Program-made: the position numbers and the translations under genes
NCBI GenBank assembly: GCA_001803315.1
Contig: MHBQ01000132.1
Location: 1-64,000 of the forward strand
Direction of reading: 5' to 3'
DNA: 64,000 nt
From: Lentisphaerae bacterium RIFOXYC12_FULL_60_16
GTDB lineage: Bacteria > Verrucomicrobiota > Kiritimatiellia > UBA8416 > YA12-FULL-60-10
Notes under the pieces: model-generated
What the model saw: only the letters and a program-made list of their open reading frames with translations
What the model was told of the DNA's origin: nothing
The model's database searches: none
Shown: positions 37,136-45,675 of the stretch, piece by piece
Position numbering within the stretch: the stretch's first letter is position 1
How the letters are laid out: the number at the start of each line of letters is the position of its first letter

Positions 37136-37159
37136 GGTTTTCCTCGCTTTCCTTCGCCG

Positions 37160-40100
37160 TTATTCCTTGCCCCGGTAATCGCATCGCAAACAGCGTCGCG
37201 CTTCCTGGATGGCCGCATTGGCCGCAGGCGCCAGTTCCACTTCTTCAAATCCCCGTCGTTTACCAACCGGCACGATCCGGGCTTTCATACGTTCGGTCGC
37301 CACCGGTTCCGCATCCGGATCAAACGCCGTTTCCACCTCGCGTTCCGTCCGCCAGAATGCGTGATCTTCACCGGTCAGGTATCGATCGATACCGGCTGCA
37401 CCCCGTTCACCGGCCGCAATCGCATCGATGACGGACGCAGGTCCCGTCACGGCATCACCACCCGCAAACACCCATTCCAGGGATGTCCGCGCGGTGACCG
37501 GATCGGCTTCAACCCGGTTGCCGCGCGCCAGGCTCAAGGCCGAACCATTCACAAGGGCATCCGTATCCAGCGCCTGGCCGATGGCCGCCACCACCTGGTC
37601 GGCATCCACCAGCAGGGCATCCCCGGCTTTCTGACGCGGGCTTCGCCGCCCGCTCCGGTCGAATTCGCCCAACTCCATGCGCGTGCAGTGCACGCCGGTC
37701 ACCACGCCGTCCTTGGACAGGATCTCATGGGGCGCCACCAGGAACTCGAAACGCACCCCTTCCTTCAGGGCTTCATCAACCTCGTCAGCCCACGCCGGCA
37801 TTTCCTCACGGGTCCGCCGGTAGAGCACCGTGACGGTCTTGGCGCCCAACCGCAGGGCGGTCCGGGCGGCATCCACGGCAACATTCCCGCCGCCGATGAC
37901 GGCCACGTGCTTGCCGACTTTCGTCAGGCGGTTCAGGTTGTAGTCCTTGAGGAACTGGATGCCATCCAGCACCCCTTTGACATCCTCCCCCTTCAATCCC
38001 AACCGGACACCGAGCGGGGCTCCAACACCAAGAAATACGGCTTCGTACCCCTTCTCATGCAATTGCTTGAGTGTGAAATCACGCCCCAAGGCCGTGCCGG
38101 TTTCAACGGCGACCCCCATCCCGCGAATCATCCGGATCTCACGATCCAGGGTGGCGCGCGGCAGCCGGTAGGACGGAATGGTCTGAACCAGCATGCCGCC
38201 GAGTTTTCCGGATGCCTCAAAGATGGTGGGACGGAAACCCATCCGCGCCAGGAAATAGGCGCAGGACAGACCGGCCGGTCCACCACCAATGACGGCAATC
38301 TTACGCTTGGCATGCGCCGGATTATCCCGGACTTCCGGCAACAACGGCTTGGTTTCCTGTTCCACCATATGCCGTTTCACACCGCGGATCGCCAGAGACG
38401 AATCGAGTTTGGCGCGCCGGCATTTCTGCTCACAGGGATGGAAACAAACCGACGCACAGATGGCCGCGAACGGATTACGCTCACGATGCAGACGCAAGGC
38501 CTCGGCATAACGTTTTTCACCAACCAGCGAGACAAACCCGGGAACATTGACACCCGCCGGGCAGGCATTCTGGCACGGGGCACGCACCAGTGCGGGGCAT
38601 ACGCCTGCCGGACAATGCTTGTCACGGATATGCGCAATGTATTCATCCCGGAAATGGCGGATGGTCGACAAGACGGGATTCGGGGCGGTCTGCCCCAGTC
38701 CGCACAAGGCGGTATCCTTGATCTGGTTGCCGAGGGTGACCAGGCGATCGAGGTCCGCCATCTCCCCTTTTCCTTCGCAGATCCGGTCCAGTATTTCCAG
38801 CATGCGCTTGGTGCCCACCCGGCAGGGAACACATTTCCCGCAGGATTCGTCCTGTACGAAGTCCAGGAAGTAACGGGCCACATCGACCATGCAGGTGTCT
38901 TCATCCATGACAATCAGACCGCCCGACCCCATGATGGCGCCCAGTTCGGTCAGGGATTCGTAATCCACCGGCACATTCAGATGCGCGCGGGGGATGCACC
39001 CGCCCGAGGGTCCGCCCATCTGGGCGGCCTTGAACCGCTTGCCGTCCGGAATGCCGCCACCGATGTCGTAAACGATTTCACCCAGCGGGGTCCCAATCGG
39101 GATTTCAACAAGACCCGTGGTATTGACAGCGCCGGCCAGCGCAAACACCTTGGTGCCCTTGCTCTTCGCCGTGCCGAAAGATGCATACCAGGCCGCCCCG
39201 TTGAGCACGATGGCAGGAATGGCGGCATAGGTCTCAACGTTGTTCAGGGCGCTCGGTTTCCCCCACAAGCCGCGGTTCGCCGGGAACGGCGGACGCGGAC
39301 GCGGTTCCCCCCGGTTCCCTTCAATCGACGTCATGAGGGCGGTTTCCTCGCCGCATACAAAGGCGCCGGACCCCATCCGGATCTCCAGATCAAAGGCAAA
39401 ATTGGTACCCAGGATACCCTCGCCAAGCAATCCGGCAGCGCGGGCATCATCAATGGCATGCTGAAGCCGTTCAACCGCCAGGGGATATTCGGCGCGCACA
39501 TAGATAAACCCGCGCCCGGCCCCGATGGCATAGGCGGCAATGCACATGGCTTCGATGACGCTGTGGGGGTCACCCTCCAAAACGCTGCGATCCATAAACG
39601 CACCCGGGTCGCCTTCATCCCCGTTGCATAACACATACTTTTCGGTCCCCACGGCCTTCCGGGTCAGGCTCCATTTCAGCCAGGTCGGGAAGCCCGCACC
39701 ACCGCGCCCCCGGATGCCGGACTGCTTGATCAACTCAATCACATCATCCGGCTGCAGATGCTTCAGCACCTTGGACAAGGCCTGGTAACCATCCCGCCCG
39801 ATATATTCATCCAGGCTCAACGGATTGATAACCCCGCAGTTCCGGAGAACGATCTTGGTTTGACGCGCCAGGAAATCGATATCGCGCAGGGCGGGGACGG
39901 GTCCCCCCGTCACGGGTTTGCGATGCACCAGGCGGTCCACGATCTGCCCCTTCTTCAAGTGCAGGCGGACCACATCCGCCATGTCTTCCGGCTTGAGGTT
40001 CTCGTACAGGACGCCGTCCGGATACAACACGATGATGGGGCCGACCGCACAGGGCCCCAGACAACCGGTCTCAAACACCTGTACCGACCGGGTGCGTCCG

Positions 40101-40309
40101 GCACGGTGCAGTTCCTTCTCGAGCGCCGCCTTGACCGCCAACGCACCGGAGGCAATACAGCCGCCACCGGTACACACCAGCACATAGCGGCCAACCGGTT
40201 TGCCCGCGGATACTTCCTCGATATGAACGCGCTTTTCCACCACGGGCTTCACCCGGTCACGGATGGCGCTCAGCGCTTCCGGTGTTTCAATACGTGTACG
40301 ACGAGTCAT
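37160..40309 (-). CDS. hydB: HydB-like NuoF subunit fused to a GltD/NfnB-like FAD/NAD(P) oxidoreductase module
   Basis: NuoF motifs GRGGAGFPTWLKW, CNGDEGDPGAFMDR, GAFVCGEETALM, ESCGKCVPCRVG; C-terminal half CQNACPAGVNVPG..., VIGGGPAGLSCAYFLA, VIGGGNVAVDAARTA, YRRTREEMPA in one uninterrupted 1049-aa ORF. Confidence 0.93.
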   Translation of the reverse strand: MTRRTRIETPEALSAIRDRVKPVVEKRVHIEEVSAGKPVGRYVLVCTGGGCIASGALAVKAALEKELHRAGRTRSVQVFETGCLGPCAVGPIIVLYPDGVLYENLKPEDMADVVRLHLKKGQIVDRLVHRKPVTGGPVPALRDIDFLARQTKIVLRNCGVINPLSLDEYIGRDGYQALSKVLKHLQPDDVIELIKQSGIRGRGGAGFPTWLKWSLTRKAVGTEKYVLCNGDEGDPGAFMDRSVLEGDPHSVIEAMCIAAYAIGAGRGFIYVRAEYPLAVERLQHAIDDARAAGLLGEGILGTNFAFDLEIRMGSGAFVCGEETALMTSIEGNRGEPRPRPPFPANRGLWGKPSALNNVETYAAIPAIVLNGAAWYASFGTAKSKGTKVFALAGAVNTTGLVEIPIGTPLGEIVYDIGGGIPDGKRFKAAQMGGPSGGCIPRAHLNVPVDYESLTELGAIMGSGGLIVMDEDTCMVDVARYFLDFVQDESCGKCVPCRVGTKRMLEILDRICEGKGEMADLDRLVTLGNQIKDTALCGLGQTAPNPVLSTIRHFRDEYIAHIRDKHCPAGVCPALVRAPCQNACPAGVNVPGFVSLVGEKRYAEALRLHRERNPFAAICASVCFHPCEQKCRRAKLDSSLAIRGVKRHMVEQETKPLLPEVRDNPAHAKRKIAVIGGGPAGLSCAYFLARMGFRPTIFEASGKLGGMLVQTIPSYRLPRATLDREIRMIRGMGVAVETGTALGRDFTLKQLHEKGYEAVFLGVGAPLGVRLGLKGEDVKGVLDGIQFLKDYNLNRLTKVGKHVAVIGGGNVAVDAARTALRLGAKTVTVLYRRTREEMPAWADEVDEALKEGVRFEFLVAPHEILSKDGVVTGVHCTRMELGEFDRSGRRSPRQKAGDALLVDADQVVAAIGQALDTDALVNGSALSLARGNRVEADPVTARTSLEWVFAGGDAVTGPASVIDAIAAGERGAAGIDRYLTGEDHAFWRTEREVETAFDPDAEPVATERMKARIVPVGKRRGFEEVELAPAANAAIQEARRCLRCDYRGKE

Positions 40310-40851
40310 CGTTTTCCCCCTTTGGAACGTCCCTTCGCCTTCCCCACCCGCTTGACGTACTGAGACAGGATATCCTGTACACGGGCAGCCTTGACCCGCT
40401 GATGGGTATCATTATCCACCATGATGGCGGGCGCCAACCCGCAGGCCCCGAAACAACGGGCCACTTCCAGTGAAAAGTTTCCATCCGCCGTGGTTTCCCC
40501 CACCTCGATGCCCAGCTGCTTGCGGATGGCATCGAGCACCTGTTTCCCACCCCGCACGTAACAGGCGGTCCCCAGGCAGACACGAACGACATGTTGGCCG
40601 CGCGGCATACGCGAGAAAAAGGAATAGAACCCGACCACCCCGGCCACTTCGCTGTAGGGTTTTTCCAACGCCAGGCTAATCCGCTTGAGAACCGTTTCAG
40701 GCAGATAACCGAACAATCCCTGCGCAATCTGAAGAACCGGTATCAAGGCCCCCGGTTTCTCGCGGTACTCCCGCAAGACCTTGTCCAAACGCCTTAACAA
40801 TACGCCATGATCCGATTTTCCATCGCACCCGTTGCATTTCCGCGTTGGCAT
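40306..40851 (-). CDS. hydC: HydC / NuoE-like 2Fe-2S subunit
   Basis: VCLGTACYVRGG...CFGACGLAPA; AGGGGG RBS 8 nt upstream; ATGA overlap with the HydB fusion. Confidence 0.92.
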   Translation of the reverse strand: MPTRKCNGCDGKSDHGVLLRRLDKVLREYREKPGALIPVLQIAQGLFGYLPETVLKRISLALEKPYSEVAGVVGFYSFFSRMPRGQHVVRVCLGTACYVRGGKQVLDAIRKQLGIEVGETTADGNFSLEVARCFGACGLAPAIMVDNDTHQRVKAARVQDILSQYVKRVGKAKGRSKGGKR

Positions 40852-40884
40852 GAATATTTTCCCCCTGATAGGTTTGCTTCGTAT

Positions 40885-40902
40885 TCGTCAAGATATTAAC
40901 GA
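40885..40902. promoter_or_regulatory. candidate Rex operator upstream of hydC
   Basis: TCGTCAAGATATTAACGA; inverted repeat TCGTnAA-N4-TTnACGA, 34 bp from hydC start. Confidence 0.5.
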
Positions 40903-40942
40903 TTGATGTTTAAAAAAACTCCAACTCGATATGGTTGCATGG

Positions 40943-41596
40943 TTAAAGCGTCAAACGACGCTGATCCGTGGTTTGAATCGCATGGGAAAGCTCAAGCAAA
41001 TTGGTGATAATCCGCGAGTCGACAATCGACACCTGCCGGGGAGCCACGATGTGCGTCAACGCCAGATTGAGAAGCCCCTTGACACCGGCGGCAATCAGAT
41101 AATCGGCCGCGCTTTGCGCGGCAGCAGCCGGGACGGCAATGATACCGATGTTTACCTTCTCCATAACGGTCACGTGCGCGATATCGCGCATGCTGCGAAT
41201 GACCAGATGCCCGACTTTCCGCCCGATCTTGACCGGATCGTTGTCGAAAATGCCGCATATGGAAAAATTACGGCGTTGAAATTCCTCATGCAAGGCCAGG
41301 GCGCGTCCCAGGTTTCCCGCCCCCACGACCACCATTTTCCATTCGCGGTTCATGCCCAATACCCCCGCGAGGGAATCGGTCATTTTCGTGACTTCATACC
41401 CGCGCTTGGATATCCCGCAACAATCAACATAGGAAAGATCCTGCCGGACCGTCGAACTGGTAAGCCCCAGGGATTCGGCCAATTCACGGGACGAAACCCA
41501 CTGGACATCCGAAGCCCCCAGGCCCTGTAAATGCACCAAATACCGCGTCATGCGGCGAACCGTCAATCGCGGAATCTCCGGTCTTATCAATTGCAT
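40943..41596 (-). CDS. rex: redox-sensing transcriptional repressor Rex
   Basis: wHTH VSSRELAESLGLTSSTVRQDLSYV; Rossmann VVGAGNLGRALA, GIFDNDPVKIGRKVG; start at MQLIRPEIP. Confidence 0.93.
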   Translation of the reverse strand: MQLIRPEIPRLTVRRMTRYLVHLQGLGASDVQWVSSRELAESLGLTSSTVRQDLSYVDCCGISKRGYEVTKMTDSLAGVLGMNREWKMVVVGAGNLGRALALHEEFQRRNFSICGIFDNDPVKIGRKVGHLVIRSMRDIAHVTVMEKVNIGIIAVPAAAAQSAADYLIAAGVKGLLNLALTHIVAPRQVSIVDSRIITNLLELSHAIQTTDQRRLTL

Positions 41597-41602
41597 CCGT
41601 AT

Positions 41603-41642
41603 AAAATAATCAGTCGGATCATAATTGTCAAACTTTTCACAA
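41603..41642 (-). promoter_or_regulatory. rex promoter with overlapping Rex operator (41625-41642)
   Basis: operator TTGTCAAACTTTTCACAA, one mismatch from TTGTGAA-N4-TTCACAA; minus-strand TTGACA (41626-41631) -N17- TATTTT (41603-41608). Confidence 0.7.
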
Positions 41643-41668
41643 TTAAAATCTTTGGCATCGGGCGCATC

Positions 41669-41842
41669 GAGTTTGTGCCTTTCCGCTGGAGCCGGCCCGC
41701 GTACCACGCCGAAGCGTCCGTGCGTAGGCGGGACCCCCGGCCGGTCTGAATCTGGGTTGGTCGGCAAGGGAACGGGGCGACATCGCCATCTCCAACCGGA
41801 GGTAAGATCGATCCGCTCATGGGAACGCCAAAATTCAGAGAT
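41669..41842 (+). repeat. dispersed intergenic repeat, copy 2 (with extra sequence in the hairpin loop)
   Basis: GAGTTTGTGCCTTTCCGCTGGAGCCGGCCCG...CCGGCCGGTCTGAATCTGGGTTGGTCGGCAAGGGAACGGGGCGA...GGAGGTAAGATCGATCC, aligns with 13831-13979. Confidence 0.85.
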
Positions 41843-41887
41843 GCGCTGTTGTTTGACATGGAATCATGGCGATGCTAGGTTCACCCC

Positions 41888-43222
41888 ATGAGTACGCTGC
41901 CTCACGTGGAAGCAGTCGCCGGCCAGGATACCGGCAAGCGTTTCGTGGTCCCGCCTGCGGGTGCGCGGGTTGGCCGATCATCCAAAAACGATATCGTGTT
42001 AATCGATCCGGTAATGTCACGGCATCATTGCCGGCTCTTTTTCAAACCGGATGGAACATTATGGGTCACGGATCTTGCCAGTGCCAACCAGACATTGGTC
42101 AATGCAAAAGCCGTCGGGGAAGTCGCGCTTAATCCCGGTGACTTGATTTCCCTCGGCGACTCCACACTCAAGGTCATCAGTACACGCCTGGATGGAGCTC
42201 CGGCTCCGCTGGCCAACCCACCCCCGACTTCCGCACCACCCGCATCACCCCCTCCACCAGCGTCCCCGATTGATCTGGGCCTGGGTCCCCGCGTTCCCCC
42301 TGCCGCCAAGCCGCCGAACATCGGTTTTCTCCTGCTCCTGGCAACCCTCTCGACCATAACCGCGGTCATCATCTGGTATCCGAAGCTGACGCGACTCAAG
42401 CATCAACCGGTTGCGGCACCCGTGGTTGTACCCGCGGATGAACCCAAGACCTTTGAATTGAACTACGAAAAAGTCATCGCCAACACCCAGAATGTTTTCC
42501 GATACGCGCTCACCCTGTCACCCCAGGCCATCCTGACCGTCGAGATTGATGATCTCGAGAACAATCGCCATGTTCGCAAGGAAAAAACCGTGGATGCCGA
42601 ATGGGTCATGACCCTCCAACAATCCATCCTCGACTCGGGATTTCTCACGCTGTCCCCCGACTACACCGGACATCAACCCGACAGCTACGATGCCTACGAC
42701 CTCTCGGTAACCGCCGGTCGCCGTTCCCACCGGGTACGGGTATTGAACCGTCTTGAACCGGATATCTTTAAAGCCGCCCGTGAATCCGTCGAAACGTTCG
42801 GCAAGAACGAATTGGGCCTGTGGGCCATCCAGTTTCCGGTGGAACGCCTGATCGAAATGGCCGAGACATCCTACCGGCAGGGACAGAAGTTGTTCCAGGA
42901 ACGTGAAGTCCAGTATGGCAACCTCGCCTCGGCCATCCGGATGTTCGAGGAATCGGACTGGTACCTCGAGACGGTGGATCCAAAACCCGATTACTACGCC
43001 GCCATGCATGTTCTGCTCGCAGACTGTCGACAGGCCCTCCAACAGGCGTTTGAGGAAGCCGGATTCCGGGCTGAAAAGGCCATCCGTTTGCAGGACTGGG
43101 AAAACGCTGCACGCGAACTGCGTATTCTCTGCGAGCGGATTCCGGACCGTTCAGACCCCCGCCACGCCGAATCACGACGCAAATTGCTCGACGTGGAAAA
43201 ACGTTTGGAGAAACGCCGATGA
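41888..43222 (+). CDS. FHA-domain membrane protein
   Basis: FHA motif GARVGRSSKNDIVLIDPVMSRHHCRL...LASANQTLVN; TM segment IGFLLLLATLSTITAVIIWY. Confidence 0.85.
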   Translation: MSTLPHVEAVAGQDTGKRFVVPPAGARVGRSSKNDIVLIDPVMSRHHCRLFFKPDGTLWVTDLASANQTLVNAKAVGEVALNPGDLISLGDSTLKVISTRLDGAPAPLANPPPTSAPPASPPPPASPIDLGLGPRVPPAAKPPNIGFLLLLATLSTITAVIIWYPKLTRLKHQPVAAPVVVPADEPKTFELNYEKVIANTQNVFRYALTLSPQAILTVEIDDLENNRHVRKEKTVDAEWVMTLQQSILDSGFLTLSPDYTGHQPDSYDAYDLSVTAGRRSHRVRVLNRLEPDIFKAARESVETFGKNELGLWAIQFPVERLIEMAETSYRQGQKLFQEREVQYGNLASAIRMFEESDWYLETVDPKPDYYAAMHVLLADCRQALQQAFEEAGFRAEKAIRLQDWENAARELRILCERIPDRSDPRHAESRRKLLDVEKRLEKRR

Positions 43223-44559
43223 CCCGCCCCCACCAGTCCCTGTTGGCCGGACTTGTTGTTTGGATGGGGTGCCTGATAACGGCAACCCATGCCGCACCAC
43301 CTCCCCTGGTCCGCATCCTGGTTGAACCCGCAAACTCCGCCATTACCGTCAATGGCATCCTGCAGGACCTTTCTCCCGTCACGCTGACCAATCTTCCGGC
43401 GGGCCTGCACCTGATCAAAGCCACCTGCCCGGGATACCAAACCCAACAACGTTCCATCGCAATCACCCCCGGACAACGGGTTGCGGTTGAAATACTCCTC
43501 GAACGGCTGAATGGCCTGATCCTCTTTCACAGCAGTCCCGTTGGTGCCGACATCGAAGTGGATGGCATTCATCGCGGCCGTACCCCCTGTTTCGTTCCCG
43601 ACATCCCGCTGGGGACGCACCGGGTCCGCATTCTCAAAACCGGGCATCTCCCGCGTGAAATGGAAATCAGCATTCCAGACCGGAAGCCGGTGCGGATCTC
43701 AGTCGATCTCACATCCGATACCGCTACGGTTGCAATCGAATCACGGCCTCCCGGTGCCACCGTCAGCCTCAACAGCATAACCCGCGGTAAAACCCCCTGC
43801 CGGATTGAAAACCTTTCGACCGGCACGGCAACGCTCGACCTGTCATTCGATGGGTATGAACCCCTCACCAGCACCTTGAAACTGGCTGCCGGTGAGTTCC
43901 AGCAACTCAACTTCACCCTCGTTCCAAAACCCTCCGAATTACGGATCGTGTCGATTCCGGCGGGTGCACGAATCTACATCGACAATCAGTTCCGGGGCGA
44001 ATCACCGCTTGAAATCAAGCCGCTGAACCCCGCGTCCTACCGGATTCGTGCAGAACTTCCCGGTCATGACACCCTCGCCCGCACCATCGAACTGCGTCAG
44101 GCAACCCGTCAGATCGAGGAATTCCGCCTGCAGGCCAATGCCGGAACCCTCCAGGTAACCACGGAACCCGCCGGCGTCCAGATCCTGGTCAACGGCAAGG
44201 ACAGCGGCATGACCACCACGGGAACCGGAACCACGGATCGTATTTCAGAACCCTTGAAAATCCGACTGCTTCCGCCCGGCGAACACGAGATCCGGTTTGA
44301 GAAGAAAGGATTCTTTCCCGCCATCCAGCGCATCACCATCGAGCGGGACAAGATCCTGACTGTTCATCGCGCCATGATCCGGCGCTTCATCCCGGATTGC
44401 GAGGTTCGGACCTCAACCGATGTTTTCCGCGGTGTATTGGTCGAAATAGACCCAACCGGCAATGTCCGGCTGGAAATTCGTCCCGGGATCATCAAAACCA
44501 TTCCCGCAGCCGACATACGCAGCCGCCTCCCGATCCGGGACGAAACACCGGCGCCCTGA
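43219..44559 (+). CDS. exported PEGA-repeat protein
   Basis: signal peptide; about five PEGA-like units (SRPPGATVSLNSITRGKTP, SIPAGARIYIDNQFRGESP, TEPAGVQILVNGKDSG). Confidence 0.85.
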   Translation: MTRPHQSLLAGLVVWMGCLITATHAAPPPLVRILVEPANSAITVNGILQDLSPVTLTNLPAGLHLIKATCPGYQTQQRSIAITPGQRVAVEILLERLNGLILFHSSPVGADIEVDGIHRGRTPCFVPDIPLGTHRVRILKTGHLPREMEISIPDRKPVRISVDLTSDTATVAIESRPPGATVSLNSITRGKTPCRIENLSTGTATLDLSFDGYEPLTSTLKLAAGEFQQLNFTLVPKPSELRIVSIPAGARIYIDNQFRGESPLEIKPLNPASYRIRAELPGHDTLARTIELRQATRQIEEFRLQANAGTLQVTTEPAGVQILVNGKDSGMTTTGTGTTDRISEPLKIRLLPPGEHEIRFEKKGFFPAIQRITIERDKILTVHRAMIRRFIPDCEVRTSTDVFRGVLVEIDPTGNVRLEIRPGIIKTIPAADIRSRLPIRDETPAP

Positions 44560-44591
44560 ACCCTGGTATCGATACCCGGGGTTCGCCGCCT

Positions 44592-44945
44592 TCAGGCTAC
44601 CGGACCGATTGAGAGACAGTCGCCGGTTTGTATGCCATCCGGATCGAGCCATCCGGATTGAACCTCGATTACACGCCGCACACGCCAGCACGCCGGGACC
44701 ATGCGATACGGCCGCACCCCCTGCACCCGCCGGATCACCCGCCCATCGACATCCAGTTGAATCACATCGATGGAGAATTGCATGCCGAACGTGTGAATGG
44801 ATCCTGCCGGCTGCAACAGCAGGCCGCTTCCTGCCGGCAATTCCTTCCGCCCCAACAGGCCGATCAGGCGCGACGCAAAGGTCTCCGCCCGTTCCAGGTC
44901 GGCAATGCACAACCGCCCGCGGCAATGCACCTGCAGGCGTGTCAT
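44592..44945 (-). CDS. DUF192 family protein
   Basis: ADLERAETFASRLIGLLGRKELPAGSGLLLQPAGSIHTFGMQFSIDVIQLD. Confidence 0.85.
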   Translation of the reverse strand: MTRLQVHCRGRLCIADLERAETFASRLIGLLGRKELPAGSGLLLQPAGSIHTFGMQFSIDVIQLDVDGRVIRRVQGVRPYRMVPACWRVRRVIEVQSGWLDPDGIQTGDCLSIGPVA

Positions 44946-45118
44946 CGGATCAGGAGCCCGATGGCCACACCCCACGCCGTAAAGGCCAGGAAGACCAGTG
45001 CCTTCATTCCTGAAATATTAAACGCCAGCATATTGACGCTGACACTCCCCTGGTTGAAGATCAGGACCAGGATCAACACAACGATCAACACCAGCGCCCA
45101 CACAACCCGTTTACTCAT
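44942..45118 (-). CDS. small LapA-like membrane protein
   Basis: MSKRVVWALVLIVVLILVLIFNQGSVSVNMLAFNISGMKALVFLAFTAWGVAIGLLIR; ATGA-type overlap with the DUF192 gene. Confidence 0.75.
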   Translation of the reverse strand: MSKRVVWALVLIVVLILVLIFNQGSVSVNMLAFNISGMKALVFLAFTAWGVAIGLLIR

Positions 45119-45675
45119 GACCGTTTCCTGTTCCGGGCGTTCAACACCCGCTGTACGGCTTTTACGATAACCGGCGGATCGGCCATGCGGCCCCGTCCCG
45201 TCACCCCACAGGCCAATCCACCCGTCCCCACATCCAGGATGGTAACCCCCCGGCTGCGCAAGATCTTCACGTTGGCCTGGGTGGCCGCATGATCCCACAT
45301 CCGCTCGTTCATGGCGGGCACCACCAGGACGGGACATTGTACCGACAAGGCCGTGCACGACAACAAATCATCCGCCAGTCCATGCGCCATTTTCGCCAGG
45401 ACATTGGCGGTACAAGGGGCAATCACCAGGCAATCCGCACGATCCGCCAGTGCCAGATGTTCCGGCTTCCAGTCCAGGTCCGGATCAAACAAGTCAACGC
45501 CCACCGCCTGGCGTGTCAGGGTCCGGAAGGTCAGCGGCGTAATGAATTCGGTCGCGGCACGGGTCATGATGACCGCCACCGCATAACCGGCATCCTGCAG
45601 GCGACGGACCAGGTCCGCTGCCTTGTAGGCTGCGATTGAGCCGGTTACCCCGAGAATGATCGTTTTACGGTTCAC
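45115..45675 (-). CDS. coaC: phosphopantothenoylcysteine decarboxylase domain (CoaC) without CoaB
   Basis: ILGVTGSIAAYKAADLVRRL, APCTANVLAKMAHGLADDLL, VPAMNERMW; GTG start; about 186 aa. Confidence 0.85.
   Translation of the reverse strand: MNRKTIILGVTGSIAAYKAADLVRRLQDAGYAVAVIMTRAATEFITPLTFRTLTRQAVGVDLFDPDLDWKPEHLALADRADCLVIAPCTANVLAKMAHGLADDLLSCTALSVQCPVLVVPAMNERMWDHAATQANVKILRSRGVTILDVGTGGLACGVTGRGRMADPPVIVKAVQRVLNARNRKRS

Noticed and set aside
37361-39631. 756-aa plus-strand ORF opposite the HydB fusion
   Set aside because: Antisense shadow of a well-supported gene; no recognisable domain and low-complexity composition
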